Assembly (NCBI GenBank): GCA_902619825.1
Contig: CACNFT010000001.1
Location: forward strand, 329,534 to 393,533
Source of the DNA: an uncultured Candidatus Actinomarina sp.
Lineage (GTDB): Bacteria > Actinomycetota > Acidimicrobiia > Actinomarinales > Actinomarinaceae
Length of the DNA stretch: 64,000 nucleotides
Direction of reading: 5' to 3'
The notes beneath the pieces were generated by a model. The model made no database searches and had not been told where the DNA came from. It saw only the letters and a program-made list of their open reading frames with translations. Below, piece after piece: positions 29,669 through 38,406 of the stretch (position 1 is the stretch's first letter; the number at the start of each line of letters is the position of its first letter). Both the position numbers and the translations under genes were made by a program.

Positions 29669-30690
29669 TCATCCAGTCTTTTATTAACTTCATCAAGTTC
29701 TTCGAATGATTTTTCAAGCTTATTTACTCTTGTAGTTTTTAATGATTCAAATGATTCAACAGTTTGGTTTAATCTCTTTGTTACATCATCAAATGAATCG
29801 ATAAATTTCCTAATTTCATTTTTTATTTTTTCATGAGTAGCAAGAATATTCTTAGTATCGGTTTGTAAACTAAATAATTTCATTGAATGTCTTATTGTTT
29901 CAAGATAGGCCATAAGTGTTTGTGGGCTTACTAATATAACTTTCCTTGAAAAAGCATATTCAATAACTGGTGTTTTTGAAGAACCAATAACTGAGGTAAG
30001 AAGAAAGTGATATAAATTCTCAAGTGGAATATACATTAAAACAAAGTCTACGGTATCTTCATCTGGAGCAATGTAGCCCTCTCTCGAAGCAGTATCATCT
30101 ATTTTTGTTTTAATTGCTTTATCTAAAAATTCTTTGGTTTTGGCCTTAATAGAATCTGTTATTTCTCGTCTTGCTATTTCATCTAAAGTTTCATCTTCTA
30201 AATCTCTGTTAAGTTTTGAAATTTCCATATATATTGTAAGCGGGAATTTTGAATCCATATTGATTGATTTGTCATCTGGAAGGTAAAAAGTAAAGTCAGG
30301 TTTTGTACCACTCTTCATTATTTTTTGAGTTTCATAATGAATCCCTTCTTTATAATCCATAATTCCTAGAAGATCTTCAACTTGAAACTCAGCCCATTGA
30401 CCCCTACTTTGATTATTATTTAATACTGATATTAAATTTCGAGTTTGTTGATCTACTCCTGATATAGAACTTTTTATTTCACCAGTTTTTTCAAGAAATT
30501 CTTTTACAGTTTGATCTGATTTGTTTAATAATTTATAAATTTGAGATTCTTCATTTTCAATAATTTCACTAACAATTCCTTTAATCAAATATTCGTCCTT
30601 ATTTTGTTCTTCAGAATTGTCTTTTTTTGTAACAAAATATAAAATTGCGATTAAAAGCGCTGAAATTATCCCTAAAAATAAAATTTCCAT
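29665..30690 (-). CDS. rmuC: RmuC-family DNA recombination protein
   Basis: NNQSRGQWAEFQVEDLLG; GTKPDFTFYLPDDKSINMDSKFPL; internal ATG at 30690 (MEILFLGIISALLIAILYF) is the likely start. Confidence 0.88.
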   Translation of the reverse strand: MEILFLGIISALLIAILYFVTKKDNSEEQNKDEYLIKGIVSEIIENEESQIYKLLNKSDQTVKEFLEKTGEIKSSISGVDQQTRNLISVLNNNQSRGQWAEFQVEDLLGIMDYKEGIHYETQKIMKSGTKPDFTFYLPDDKSINMDSKFPLTIYMEISKLNRDLEDETLDEIARREITDSIKAKTKEFLDKAIKTKIDDTASREGYIAPDEDTVDFVLMYIPLENLYHFLLTSVIGSSKTPVIEYAFSRKVILVSPQTLMAYLETIRHSMKLFSLQTDTKNILATHEKIKNEIRKFIDSFDDVTKRLNQTVESFESLKTTRVNKLEKSFEELDEVNKRLDD

Positions 30691-30727
30691 GTTACAAGAA
30701 TAGCAAGTTGCGTGGACAGTTTTGAAA

Positions 30728-31858
30728 TTAAACCGTATCAAAAAGTTTTTTGAAACTAAATTTAAAATTGTCTTCAGAATAATTAGATAAAATAAATCCC
30801 TTTGCATTCTTAGCAACTAGAGATGCCTCATCATAATTATTTTTTATATATTCAATCTTTAAGGAGAGGCTATCTAGATTATTACTTTCAAATACATATC
30901 CTGTTTGACCATCAATAACAATATCACTCATTCCTGGAGCATCTGTAACAAGTACTGGACACATTGCTACTTGTGATTCGAAAATTACCCGTGCAAGCCC
31001 CTCTGATATTGAAGGTAGAATCATTAAATTTGAAGTTGAATAATAATCTTTAACACTTTTTCTATCAACAGGCCCTATCAATGAAACTTGATTTTGAAGG
31101 TCTGATTTATCTATTAAGTCTTTGAGCTCTTTAAAATATTTTTCATTAGGAGTTGGCCCAACAATTGATAAGTGATAACTTTTATCATCGATTCTTTGAA
31201 TTGCCTCAATAATCATATGAGGTTTTTTTCTATCTGTCACACTTCCAATAAATAGAATATTAAATTTGTCTTTAGAAAATGGCTTAGGTTCAATATTTTG
31301 AAAATCCTCAAAATCAATCCAAGCAGGAAACCTTACAACACTTTTTGAAGAATCTATATCTAAAACTTGTTGTTCAGTCGAAGATGAAACTGCTCTTATA
31401 ATATTTGATTTACCAATAGAGTATTTGGCCATTATGTAAAATAGTTTTTTGTATAACCTTGGTAAAAATAAATTTTTCTCTAAACTCAAGGTCTCAATGA
31501 AATCACCATGAGTTTCAACAATTATTTGTACTTCAGCTCTTCTTGCCTTTAAAAATAGAATTGAAAAAAAAGAAGATACTGGATCTTGAAAACATACAAT
31601 ATCTATATTTTCCTTTTTAATAATTTTGTAGGTGGTAAAGATTGAAATTTGAATAATTCTAAAATAATTTAATAAACGATTTTTTATCTTCTTATTGAAG
31701 TAGAAGTTTCCATACGTCTCGTTTAAAAAAGTTTTACTGTTTGCAAAAGCTAGAACAGAAACATTACAAACTTCACTTAAAGTAATGAACTTTTTTTTTA
31801 AGTTTTCAGTTAAGGGAAGTTGATATGTAGTGGGTGCAATAAATAGAACATTTTTCAT
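30728..31858 (-). CDS. glycosyltransferase family 4/1
   Basis: FIGSVTDRKKPHMIIEAIQ; LPSISEGLARVIFESQVAMCPVLVTDAPGMSDIV. Confidence 0.88.
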   Translation of the reverse strand: MKNVLFIAPTTYQLPLTENLKKKFITLSEVCNVSVLAFANSKTFLNETYGNFYFNKKIKNRLLNYFRIIQISIFTTYKIIKKENIDIVCFQDPVSSFFSILFLKARRAEVQIIVETHGDFIETLSLEKNLFLPRLYKKLFYIMAKYSIGKSNIIRAVSSSTEQQVLDIDSSKSVVRFPAWIDFEDFQNIEPKPFSKDKFNILFIGSVTDRKKPHMIIEAIQRIDDKSYHLSIVGPTPNEKYFKELKDLIDKSDLQNQVSLIGPVDRKSVKDYYSTSNLMILPSISEGLARVIFESQVAMCPVLVTDAPGMSDIVIDGQTGYVFESNNLDSLSLKIEYIKNNYDEASLVAKNAKGFILSNYSEDNFKFSFKKLFDTV

Positions 31859-32775
31859 AAATTTAAAAATTTAGTGAGTTCTTCAACAAGTTCTTCATCA
31901 TGTGTCCATGGTATTCCATGAAGTGCATTAGTAAATGTTATTGGTGTAATATTTTGCATTTTTGTAGTCACTTCTTGCGATGCTTTTTGAGGTACAAGAC
32001 TGTCTTTACCACCAATTAGCGCCAAAGTTTCAGTTTTAATATCACCTAGCCAGTCTCTTGAATCAAAAGCTACTACGTGTCTTCCACCATCTCCATAGAT
32101 AAAATCATCTTTAGAACGATGAAGATTGTTCCACGCCCAATCAGTAAACTCATTTTTTAGGGCACTAGATTTTTTAAGAAAAGAATATTTAGATTGTGGA
32201 TTTTTGTTGGGAAAAAGTCTTTCTCTAATCCTTACACCACCAACAAGTAATTTGAAAAGAAAGTTGTCTTTATATCTTTCTCCCTCGATCCAGCTAAATG
32301 GTGTAACCAAAACCATTTTATTTATTCTTTCCGGAATTTTTTTGGATATTGTAAGTGCAACTGCACTTCCCATGGACCAACCTACTAAATGGCATTCTGA
32401 TACATTTAATTCATCTAGGATGCTTATTACTATGTCTGCATTCTCATCAACACTCCATCTTTCCCAACTGGCATCAGATCTTCCATGATTTTTAAAATCA
32501 ATAGTTATAAATGAACTAATATTTTTAATTTTAGGAAGAACATTAAACCAACTCCCAAGTGAGTCAGTACCCCAACTATGCAGAAAAATAATTGGTATTG
32601 TGCCCTCAACAATGTTTTCTCTAATAAAATATTCTTTTTCTCTCACAAAGACAGTTCTTCCAGGAATCTTTATAGGATGTAATTGGGTTATTCCTTCTGT
32701 TTTACTTTTTTGAGTCAAAACCAAATTCTTGAATATGGAAGTGAAAGCGAAAACTTTAGCAATTGTTTTTATCAT
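31855..32775 (-). CDS. alpha/beta hydrolase
   Basis: FLHSWGTDSLGSW; DFKNHGRSD; LVGWSMGSAVAL. Confidence 0.88.
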   Translation of the reverse strand: MIKTIAKVFAFTSIFKNLVLTQKSKTEGITQLHPIKIPGRTVFVREKEYFIRENIVEGTIPIIFLHSWGTDSLGSWFNVLPKIKNISSFITIDFKNHGRSDASWERWSVDENADIVISILDELNVSECHLVGWSMGSAVALTISKKIPERINKMVLVTPFSWIEGERYKDNFLFKLLVGGVRIRERLFPNKNPQSKYSFLKKSSALKNEFTDWAWNNLHRSKDDFIYGDGGRHVVAFDSRDWLGDIKTETLALIGGKDSLVPQKASQEVTTKMQNITPITFTNALHGIPWTHDEELVEELTKFLNL

Positions 32776-32778
32776 CTT

Positions 32779-33801
32779 TTAAATAATATTTATCTTTTCA
32801 TTATATTTAGAATTAATTTCACCTATTTCCCAAATATTTTTGTTAAGCTCCATATCTTTTTGAAGTTTAATATTTTGGTTCTTAGGTATTGAAATGAGAA
32901 AGCCACCATTAGTTTGTGCATCACATAGTATTTTTAAAGATCGCTCATCCAGATCAGAAATAAATTTATCTGATAGGTATTCATAATTTCTCAAGCTTCC
33001 AGAAGGAAATATTTCTTTATCCAAATAATCATAAATATTTTCAATCAAAGGAATAGAATCAAATTTAATTGTTGCTGATAATTTGGAATCATTCAGCATT
33101 TCATACAAATGCCCCAACAATCCAAAACCAGTTATATCTGTAATTGCGTTTGCATTATTATCCAGTGAAAAATTTAAAGATTTTTTATTTAGTTCAGTCA
33201 TAATATCAGTTACAATTTCTATGCTTTCGTCAGAAGCAACTCCTCTTTTAATTGCAGTTGTAATAATCCCAGTTCCTATTGGTTTTGTTAAAAAAAGTCT
33301 ATCTCCATCCTTAATTTCATTATTTTTAAATATCTTATCTTTTATAACACCAGTGATTGAGAAACCATATTTTGGTTCTTTGTCATCGATACTGTGACCT
33401 CCAATGACAGTACAATTTGCTTTTTGCATTGTGTCAAGACCACCTTTAATCACCTCAGACAATATATCAAAACTTATTTCACTACGAGGCCAACAAACTA
33501 ACTGCAAAGCTGAAATAGGTTCTCCTCCCATAGCATAGACATCTGATAGCGCATTTGCGGCTGCTACTCTTCCCCAATCGTAAGGATTATCAAGAATGGG
33601 AGTAAAAAAATCAACAGTTTGAATTATATTTTGATCACCAACTTGAATAACTCCTCCATCATCAGGATTATTTAGTCCAACTAATAAATTTGGAGATTCT
33701 GTAGCTTTATGATTTTTAAATTGCTTCAAAACTTGAGCAAGCTCACCAGGTGGGAGTTTACAAGCTCAACCAGCGCCATGAGAGTATTCAGTTAATCTCA
33801 A
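32779..33801 (-). CDS. selD: selenide, water dikinase, selenocysteine-containing (in-frame TGA at 33766-33768; TTG start)
   Basis: Upstream extension in frame: TTG AGA TTA ACT GAA TAC TCT CAT GGC GCT GGT TGA GCT TGT AAA = MRLTEYSHGAGUACKLPPGELAQVLKQ, matching the SelD active site; SD AAAGGAGG upstream; downstream GLNNPDDGGVIQ and TDITGFGLLGHL. Confidence 0.95.
33737..33761 (-). promoter_or_regulatory. candidate bacterial SECIS element for selD
   Basis: Hand-folded stem in the 3' flank of the UGA: GUAAACUC / GAGCUUGC with one A-C mismatch and a 9-nt loop CCACCUGGU; GGU occupies nt 22-24 counted from the UGA. Confidence 0.5.
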
Positions 33802-33816
33802 TTGAACCTCCTTTGA

Positions 33817-34644
33817 TTACTTGTTTAATTGTCTTTCTTTGTCAATAAATTCAGTAAATGAACCTCGGATTCTCTCTAAAAGAGGTGATTGAGAGTAAAC
33901 TTGATCATCAATTTTACTTACAAAAATTGCATGTTTGGCTGTTGACAGGGCAAAAACTGTATCGACATTATAAATATCATTAATATGAATTCTGGAAATT
34001 TCTAAATCTAAATCTGTATCGTTTGCTATGTCGATGAGAGAGCGGCGAGTAATGGAATCCAATATCCCAAGTTCTAAATCAGGTACATAAATTTTGTTAT
34101 CAATTATCCAACTTACACAAAATGTTGGACCCTCTAGTACTATTCCATCTTTATTTAATAACAATGAATCTGTGTACCCATTATTTTCAGCTAATCTTGT
34201 CTGATTAAGATTCATTGCGTAGGAAATTGATTTTGAACCAATATTTTTTACTTCATTTAAATCAAAATCACCTCCAGCATGCCAGTGCGCCAAGTGAGAT
34301 TGTAATGTGAAGCTCTCAGGAAAATTTATTAGTTCTTGATAAAAAATATAGACATCACTTTTATCTTTATCCGAGCCTCTTCCAATAATTACCCTCATGT
34401 AGCCATCATCATAATTTGAAGCAATTGAAATAAGATTATCTTTTATTTCTTGAAAATTAATATTGTTGAAAAACATTTTTTCTGCAGATTGGGCGAATCT
34501 TTCCATGTGCTTGTCGATTCCAAATAAATAGCCTTTATGTATGGCTATTGCTTCAAAAATTCCATCACCTCTCCAAATAGCTAGGTTTTCTACAGGTATA
34601 TTAAATTCTTCTTTTGATACCTCAACCCCATTAATAAGATACAT
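33817..34644 (-). CDS. class IV aminotransferase (PabC/IlvE-like)
   Basis: YLINGVEVSKEEFNIPVENLAIWRGDGIFEAI; LLNKDGIVLEGPTFCVSWI. Confidence 0.82.
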   Translation of the reverse strand: MYLINGVEVSKEEFNIPVENLAIWRGDGIFEAIAIHKGYLFGIDKHMERFAQSAEKMFFNNINFQEIKDNLISIASNYDDGYMRVIIGRGSDKDKSDVYIFYQELINFPESFTLQSHLAHWHAGGDFDLNEVKNIGSKSISYAMNLNQTRLAENNGYTDSLLLNKDGIVLEGPTFCVSWIIDNKIYVPDLELGILDSITRRSLIDIANDTDLDLEISRIHINDIYNVDTVFALSTAKHAIFVSKIDDQVYSQSPLLERIRGSFTEFIDKERQLNK

Positions 34645-36351
34645 TTAATTTCTTTCCCTTTTATATGTATTTGTAATTGGCATTCTTCTATCTTTTCCAA
34701 AAGCTCTGTTTGTCAATTTTACACCAGGAGCGACTTGATTTCTCTTATATTCATTTCTGTCAATTTTTTCGAGCACATCGTATACAACATTCTTATCAAT
34801 TCCCGAATTTATAATTTTCTCAGAGGAAAAGTCTTCTTCAATATAAAGTTTTATTATTTTATCTAAAGTGTCGTAATCAGGAAGAGAGTCTGAATCAAAC
34901 TGATTTTCACTAAGCTCTGCACTTGGTTCTTTGTCTATAGTGTTTTGTGGAATAACCTCCGATATTGAATTTCTATATTTTGCTAGATTATATACATCTG
35001 CTTTGTAAACATCTTTAAGGAGTGCAAATCCTCCAACTAAGTCTCCATACAAAGTAGCATAGCCTACGGCCATTTCTGATTTGTTGCCTGTAGAGACAAC
35101 CATAGCATTTAACTGATTTGATAGTGCCATAAGCAGGTTGCCCCTAACCCTCGACTGAATATTTTCATCTACGACACTTTTCAATTGTTCTTCAATATTT
35201 TCAGAAACTAATGTTCTTATATTTTCAACAGTATCCTCAATAGTGATTTCTTTCATGTTTATACCTAAGTTTTTAGCAAGTTGTTTTGCATCATCTAAGG
35301 ATGATTCTGGATTGTATTTTGATGGCATTGCAACACCTATGACACGTTCTGGAGTTAACGCATCACAAGCTATAGTTGCCGTTAAAGCTGAATCAATTCC
35401 ACCAGATAGTCCAACAAGCACTTTGTTGAATTTGTTTTTTGTTACATAGTCAGATAGACCTAGTTTCAAAGCAGCAAACATTGACTCGATTTTATCAAGC
35501 TCTTTTGTACTAACTATTGGTTCTAGCTCAACATTCTTATCATTCAAATATAAATTTGACTCTGAAATAATATCTTTAACATCAAGTTCAATGTCAAAAG
35601 TAAAAAAGTCTTCTTCAAATTGTGGAGCCATGTATATAATTTTTCCGTTTTTATCAACCACAAATGAACCACCATCAAAAACAAGTTCATCTTGACCACC
35701 AACCATATTTAGATAAACAATTGGTACACCTAGTTTTTTTGCTTTATTCTTTACTTTGTCTTTCCTTTGGTTGATTTTGTTTAAATCAAATGGGGATGCA
35801 TTTATATTTAATATGATTGAAGCACCTTTTTTTACTTGTTCTTCGGCTGGACCATCTTCGATCCAAATATCTTCACATATATTTATCCCTACAGCAATAT
35901 TTTCATACCAAAAAAGAGTTGAAGCATTTGTACCTTTGTCAAAATATCTTGCTTCATCAAAAACGGAATAATTAGGCAGGAAACATTTATGATAAATTCC
36001 TTTTACATCACCATTTTGAACAATCGCAGCTGCATTGGCTATATCTCTGTCAACATTATCATTTTTTTGTTTCTTTAAGCTACGATCAACAAACCCGATT
36101 ACACCACTTGTTTTTCCAGAAAACTCCGCAATCTCTTCCATAACCGCAAAATTTTTTCCGACAAAACTTTCTCTTAGTAGCAAATCTTCGGGAGGATAGC
36201 CTGTTAGTGCAAGTTCTGGAAATAAGACAATGTCAGAATGTACTTTTTCAGCCTCTTTTAATGTGTTGATTATTTTATCTTTATTTTCTTGGATCGCACC
36301 AACAGGAAAAGACAATTGTGCACAAGATATTCTTAAGGTTTTTGTATTCAC
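34645..36351 (-). CDS. nadE: glutamine-hydrolysing NAD+ synthase
   Basis: N-terminal nitrilase domain (FPELALTGYPPEDLLL; GINICEDIW) plus LVGLSGGIDSALTATIA and STGNKSEMAVGYATLYGD. Confidence 0.96.
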   Translation of the reverse strand: MNTKTLRISCAQLSFPVGAIQENKDKIINTLKEAEKVHSDIVLFPELALTGYPPEDLLLRESFVGKNFAVMEEIAEFSGKTSGVIGFVDRSLKKQKNDNVDRDIANAAAIVQNGDVKGIYHKCFLPNYSVFDEARYFDKGTNASTLFWYENIAVGINICEDIWIEDGPAEEQVKKGASIILNINASPFDLNKINQRKDKVKNKAKKLGVPIVYLNMVGGQDELVFDGGSFVVDKNGKIIYMAPQFEEDFFTFDIELDVKDIISESNLYLNDKNVELEPIVSTKELDKIESMFAALKLGLSDYVTKNKFNKVLVGLSGGIDSALTATIACDALTPERVIGVAMPSKYNPESSLDDAKQLAKNLGINMKEITIEDTVENIRTLVSENIEEQLKSVVDENIQSRVRGNLLMALSNQLNAMVVSTGNKSEMAVGYATLYGDLVGGFALLKDVYKADVYNLAKYRNSISEVIPQNTIDKEPSAELSENQFDSDSLPDYDTLDKIIKLYIEEDFSSEKIINSGIDKNVVYDVLEKIDRNEYKRNQVAPGVKLTNRAFGKDRRMPITNTYKRERN

Positions 36352-36376
36352 ACAATAATGATAATTAAATGATTAA

Positions 36377-36781
36377 CTAAGAAGATACCGTTATGACAAT
36401 ATCTTTTGAATCATCAATCCAATTAGTTACTCTTTTAAGTGAAGGCATTCTGTCAACAATTTTTTTTGCCTGATTTGCATTATGCATCATTTCATGAAGA
36501 CTTTCAGGGTTTCTTCTTTTAAGATCAGCCACACTTTCAACACCAACAGCTTCTAAGAGATCTGCATAATCTCTACCTAGGTTCTTAATTTTCATCAGTT
36601 CGGCGCGTTTGGCCCAATGCAAAAGTTTTGGTGATGTTATTCCAGTCTCTTTTGTAAGCAAGGCCCTTCCAGATCGAGTTGATGCGATTTGGAGAAACGT
36701 TACTGTAGTTCTGACTCTAGCTCTTCTTAATTTTGTAGCTTCAGTATGCGTCATTCCATTTATTGAGTCAATTGAATTCAT
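36377..36781 (-). CDS. DUF4332-like helix-hairpin-helix protein
   Basis: TGITSPKLLHWAKRAELMKIKNLGRDYADLLEAVGVESVADLKRRNPESLHEMM. Confidence 0.75.
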   Translation of the reverse strand: MNSIDSINGMTHTEATKLRRARVRTTVTFLQIASTRSGRALLTKETGITSPKLLHWAKRAELMKIKNLGRDYADLLEAVGVESVADLKRRNPESLHEMMHNANQAKKIVDRMPSLKRVTNWIDDSKDIVITVSS

Positions 36782-36843
36782 GTTTAAAGTTTACAAAATT
36801 TTTTTTAGAAACTAAGAAAATTTTTAGGGAGATTTTCCCACTC

Positions 36844-37437
36844 TTAAAAATCAGACTGTTTGTCAAAATCTGTAGGTTTAAGAAAATTAAAATTTAGAAT
36901 TTTCATTTTTGATTCAGATGATTCGAAGAAGTCAATCAAATCAAAATTTTTAAATACTGAATCATCACCATCAATATCATCTTGGGTAATAAGTTCAAGT
37001 TTGTTCCAGAAATATCTAGGTATCAAGATTGGGTATCCTGTTTCGTATCGGTATTGAGGGACTACAACCTCATCATCATCATTCTTTGTTAATAGTAATT
37101 TTTCAATTACCTCTGAATTAATTGCTGGCTGATCCCCCATGAATATCAATGCTCCATCGATATTTTTATCTGAGCTCAAATAGAATAAACCGGTTCTAAT
37201 AGATGAAATAATTCCTTCCTCCCAACTTTCATTGATAAGAATTGTGCTGTTTTTAAAATCAATCTTTTCAGTAAGGGTTTCGTTTTCATGTCCTAATACA
37301 ACAATTGAATTTTCAATACTATTGGAAACGGTTTCAACAACAGTTTCCAAAATTGTTTTACCTTTATATTCAGCCAATTGTTTTGGGAATCCCATCCTAG
37401 ACGATTCTCCAGCGGCTAAGATAATTGCTGCTTTCAT
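36844..37437 (-). CDS. MobA/MocA-like nucleotidyltransferase
   Basis: IILAAGESSRMGFPKQLAEYKGKTILE; GALIFMGDQPAI. Confidence 0.85.
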   Translation of the reverse strand: MKAAIILAAGESSRMGFPKQLAEYKGKTILETVVETVSNSIENSIVVLGHENETLTEKIDFKNSTILINESWEEGIISSIRTGLFYLSSDKNIDGALIFMGDQPAINSEVIEKLLLTKNDDDEVVVPQYRYETGYPILIPRYFWNKLELITQDDIDGDDSVFKNFDLIDFFESSESKMKILNFNFLKPTDFDKQSDF

Positions 37438-38058
37438 TTATATTACTTGTGAAAATAATGAACTACCAAAGCCAGAAACAACTACTAATAAAAAAGCTTC
37501 AATGTTTCTCAGAAGATATACCTGTTTTAAACCTGACCCTAAACAAACCAGTGCAAAAATAGCTGTTCCAATAATTAAAAATATTTGAAGAGGGATAGAA
37601 CTAGTAAAGAAGATTACTCCATTTAAAAAAACTGGAATGTTTGAAAATCCATAAATTATTCCTACTTGCCTAAAATTTGTCTCTTTCCTAAAAAAACGCG
37701 TCAACAATAAATAAACAAGGCCAACACCAACAAACCCTGATACAAAACTAGATATTAAATAACTTGTAAGTAATCCAAATAATTGTTGAGAATCGAATAC
37801 ATTCTCAAACTCTCTTATTAAATTATTTAATTCATTGACTGTTTGTACTGGAAGGGTGCCAACAATTAATCCAAGATTTTCCTCAAGATAAACAAGTGAG
37901 TTTCTTAAAAAGTTTAAGGCTGCAAGACCGCTAAATAAGAAACCAGAAATGTAGATTGCAATAGCAATTTGGAAATTGCTAACTTCTGATGCAAGTTCAT
38001 TGTAAATATTTTTATCCAATCTAAATATTTTTAAAATTACTTGTCTATTGTTTCCCAT
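37438..38058 (-). CDS. YIP1-like multi-TM membrane protein
   Basis: Multiple hydrophobic segments, LLTRFFRKETNFRQVGIIYGFSNIPVFL. Confidence 0.5.
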   Translation of the reverse strand: MGNNRQVILKIFRLDKNIYNELASEVSNFQIAIAIYISGFLFSGLAALNFLRNSLVYLEENLGLIVGTLPVQTVNELNNLIREFENVFDSQQLFGLLTSYLISSFVSGFVGVGLVYLLLTRFFRKETNFRQVGIIYGFSNIPVFLNGVIFFTSSIPLQIFLIIGTAIFALVCLGSGLKQVYLLRNIEAFLLVVVSGFGSSLFSQVI

Positions 38059-38088
38059 ATACTTTTCTTCTTCTTTAAAATCTAATGT

Positions 38089-38406
38089 ATGACTATAACA
38101 AAAGTAATAGCTTATTTAATAACTATAGCTATGGTATCAACAATATTTTGGGCTCAGAACCAAGTCTCTTTATTTGATTCAATAATTCCATCTCTTCCTT
38201 GGGGTATCGTCTCGCTTGTCGATTTATATGCTGGGTTTGTTCTCGTTGGAATTTGGATATCTTATAAAGAAAAAGGATTATCTGCATTAATTTGGATTTT
38301 TTTCTTGATGATTTTAGGCAATTTAACTACAGCAATATACGTAATCTATAGCCTAAATAAATCTAAGGGAAATATTTCGAAATTCTTTATGGGTAAAAAC
38401 AGTTAA
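38089..38406 (+). CDS. small membrane protein (DUF1475-like)
   Basis: Three TM segments; LVDLYAGFVLVGIWISYKEKGLSALIWIFFLMILGNLTTAIYVIYSL. Confidence 0.55.
   Translation: MTITKVIAYLITIAMVSTIFWAQNQVSLFDSIIPSLPWGIVSLVDLYAGFVLVGIWISYKEKGLSALIWIFFLMILGNLTTAIYVIYSLNKSKGNISKFFMGKNS

Noticed and set aside
32779-33729. SelD starting at TTG 33729 as given in the ORF track
   Set aside because: Would lack the catalytic N-terminus; the upstream in-frame extension through TGA encodes the conserved SelD active site with a strong SD.
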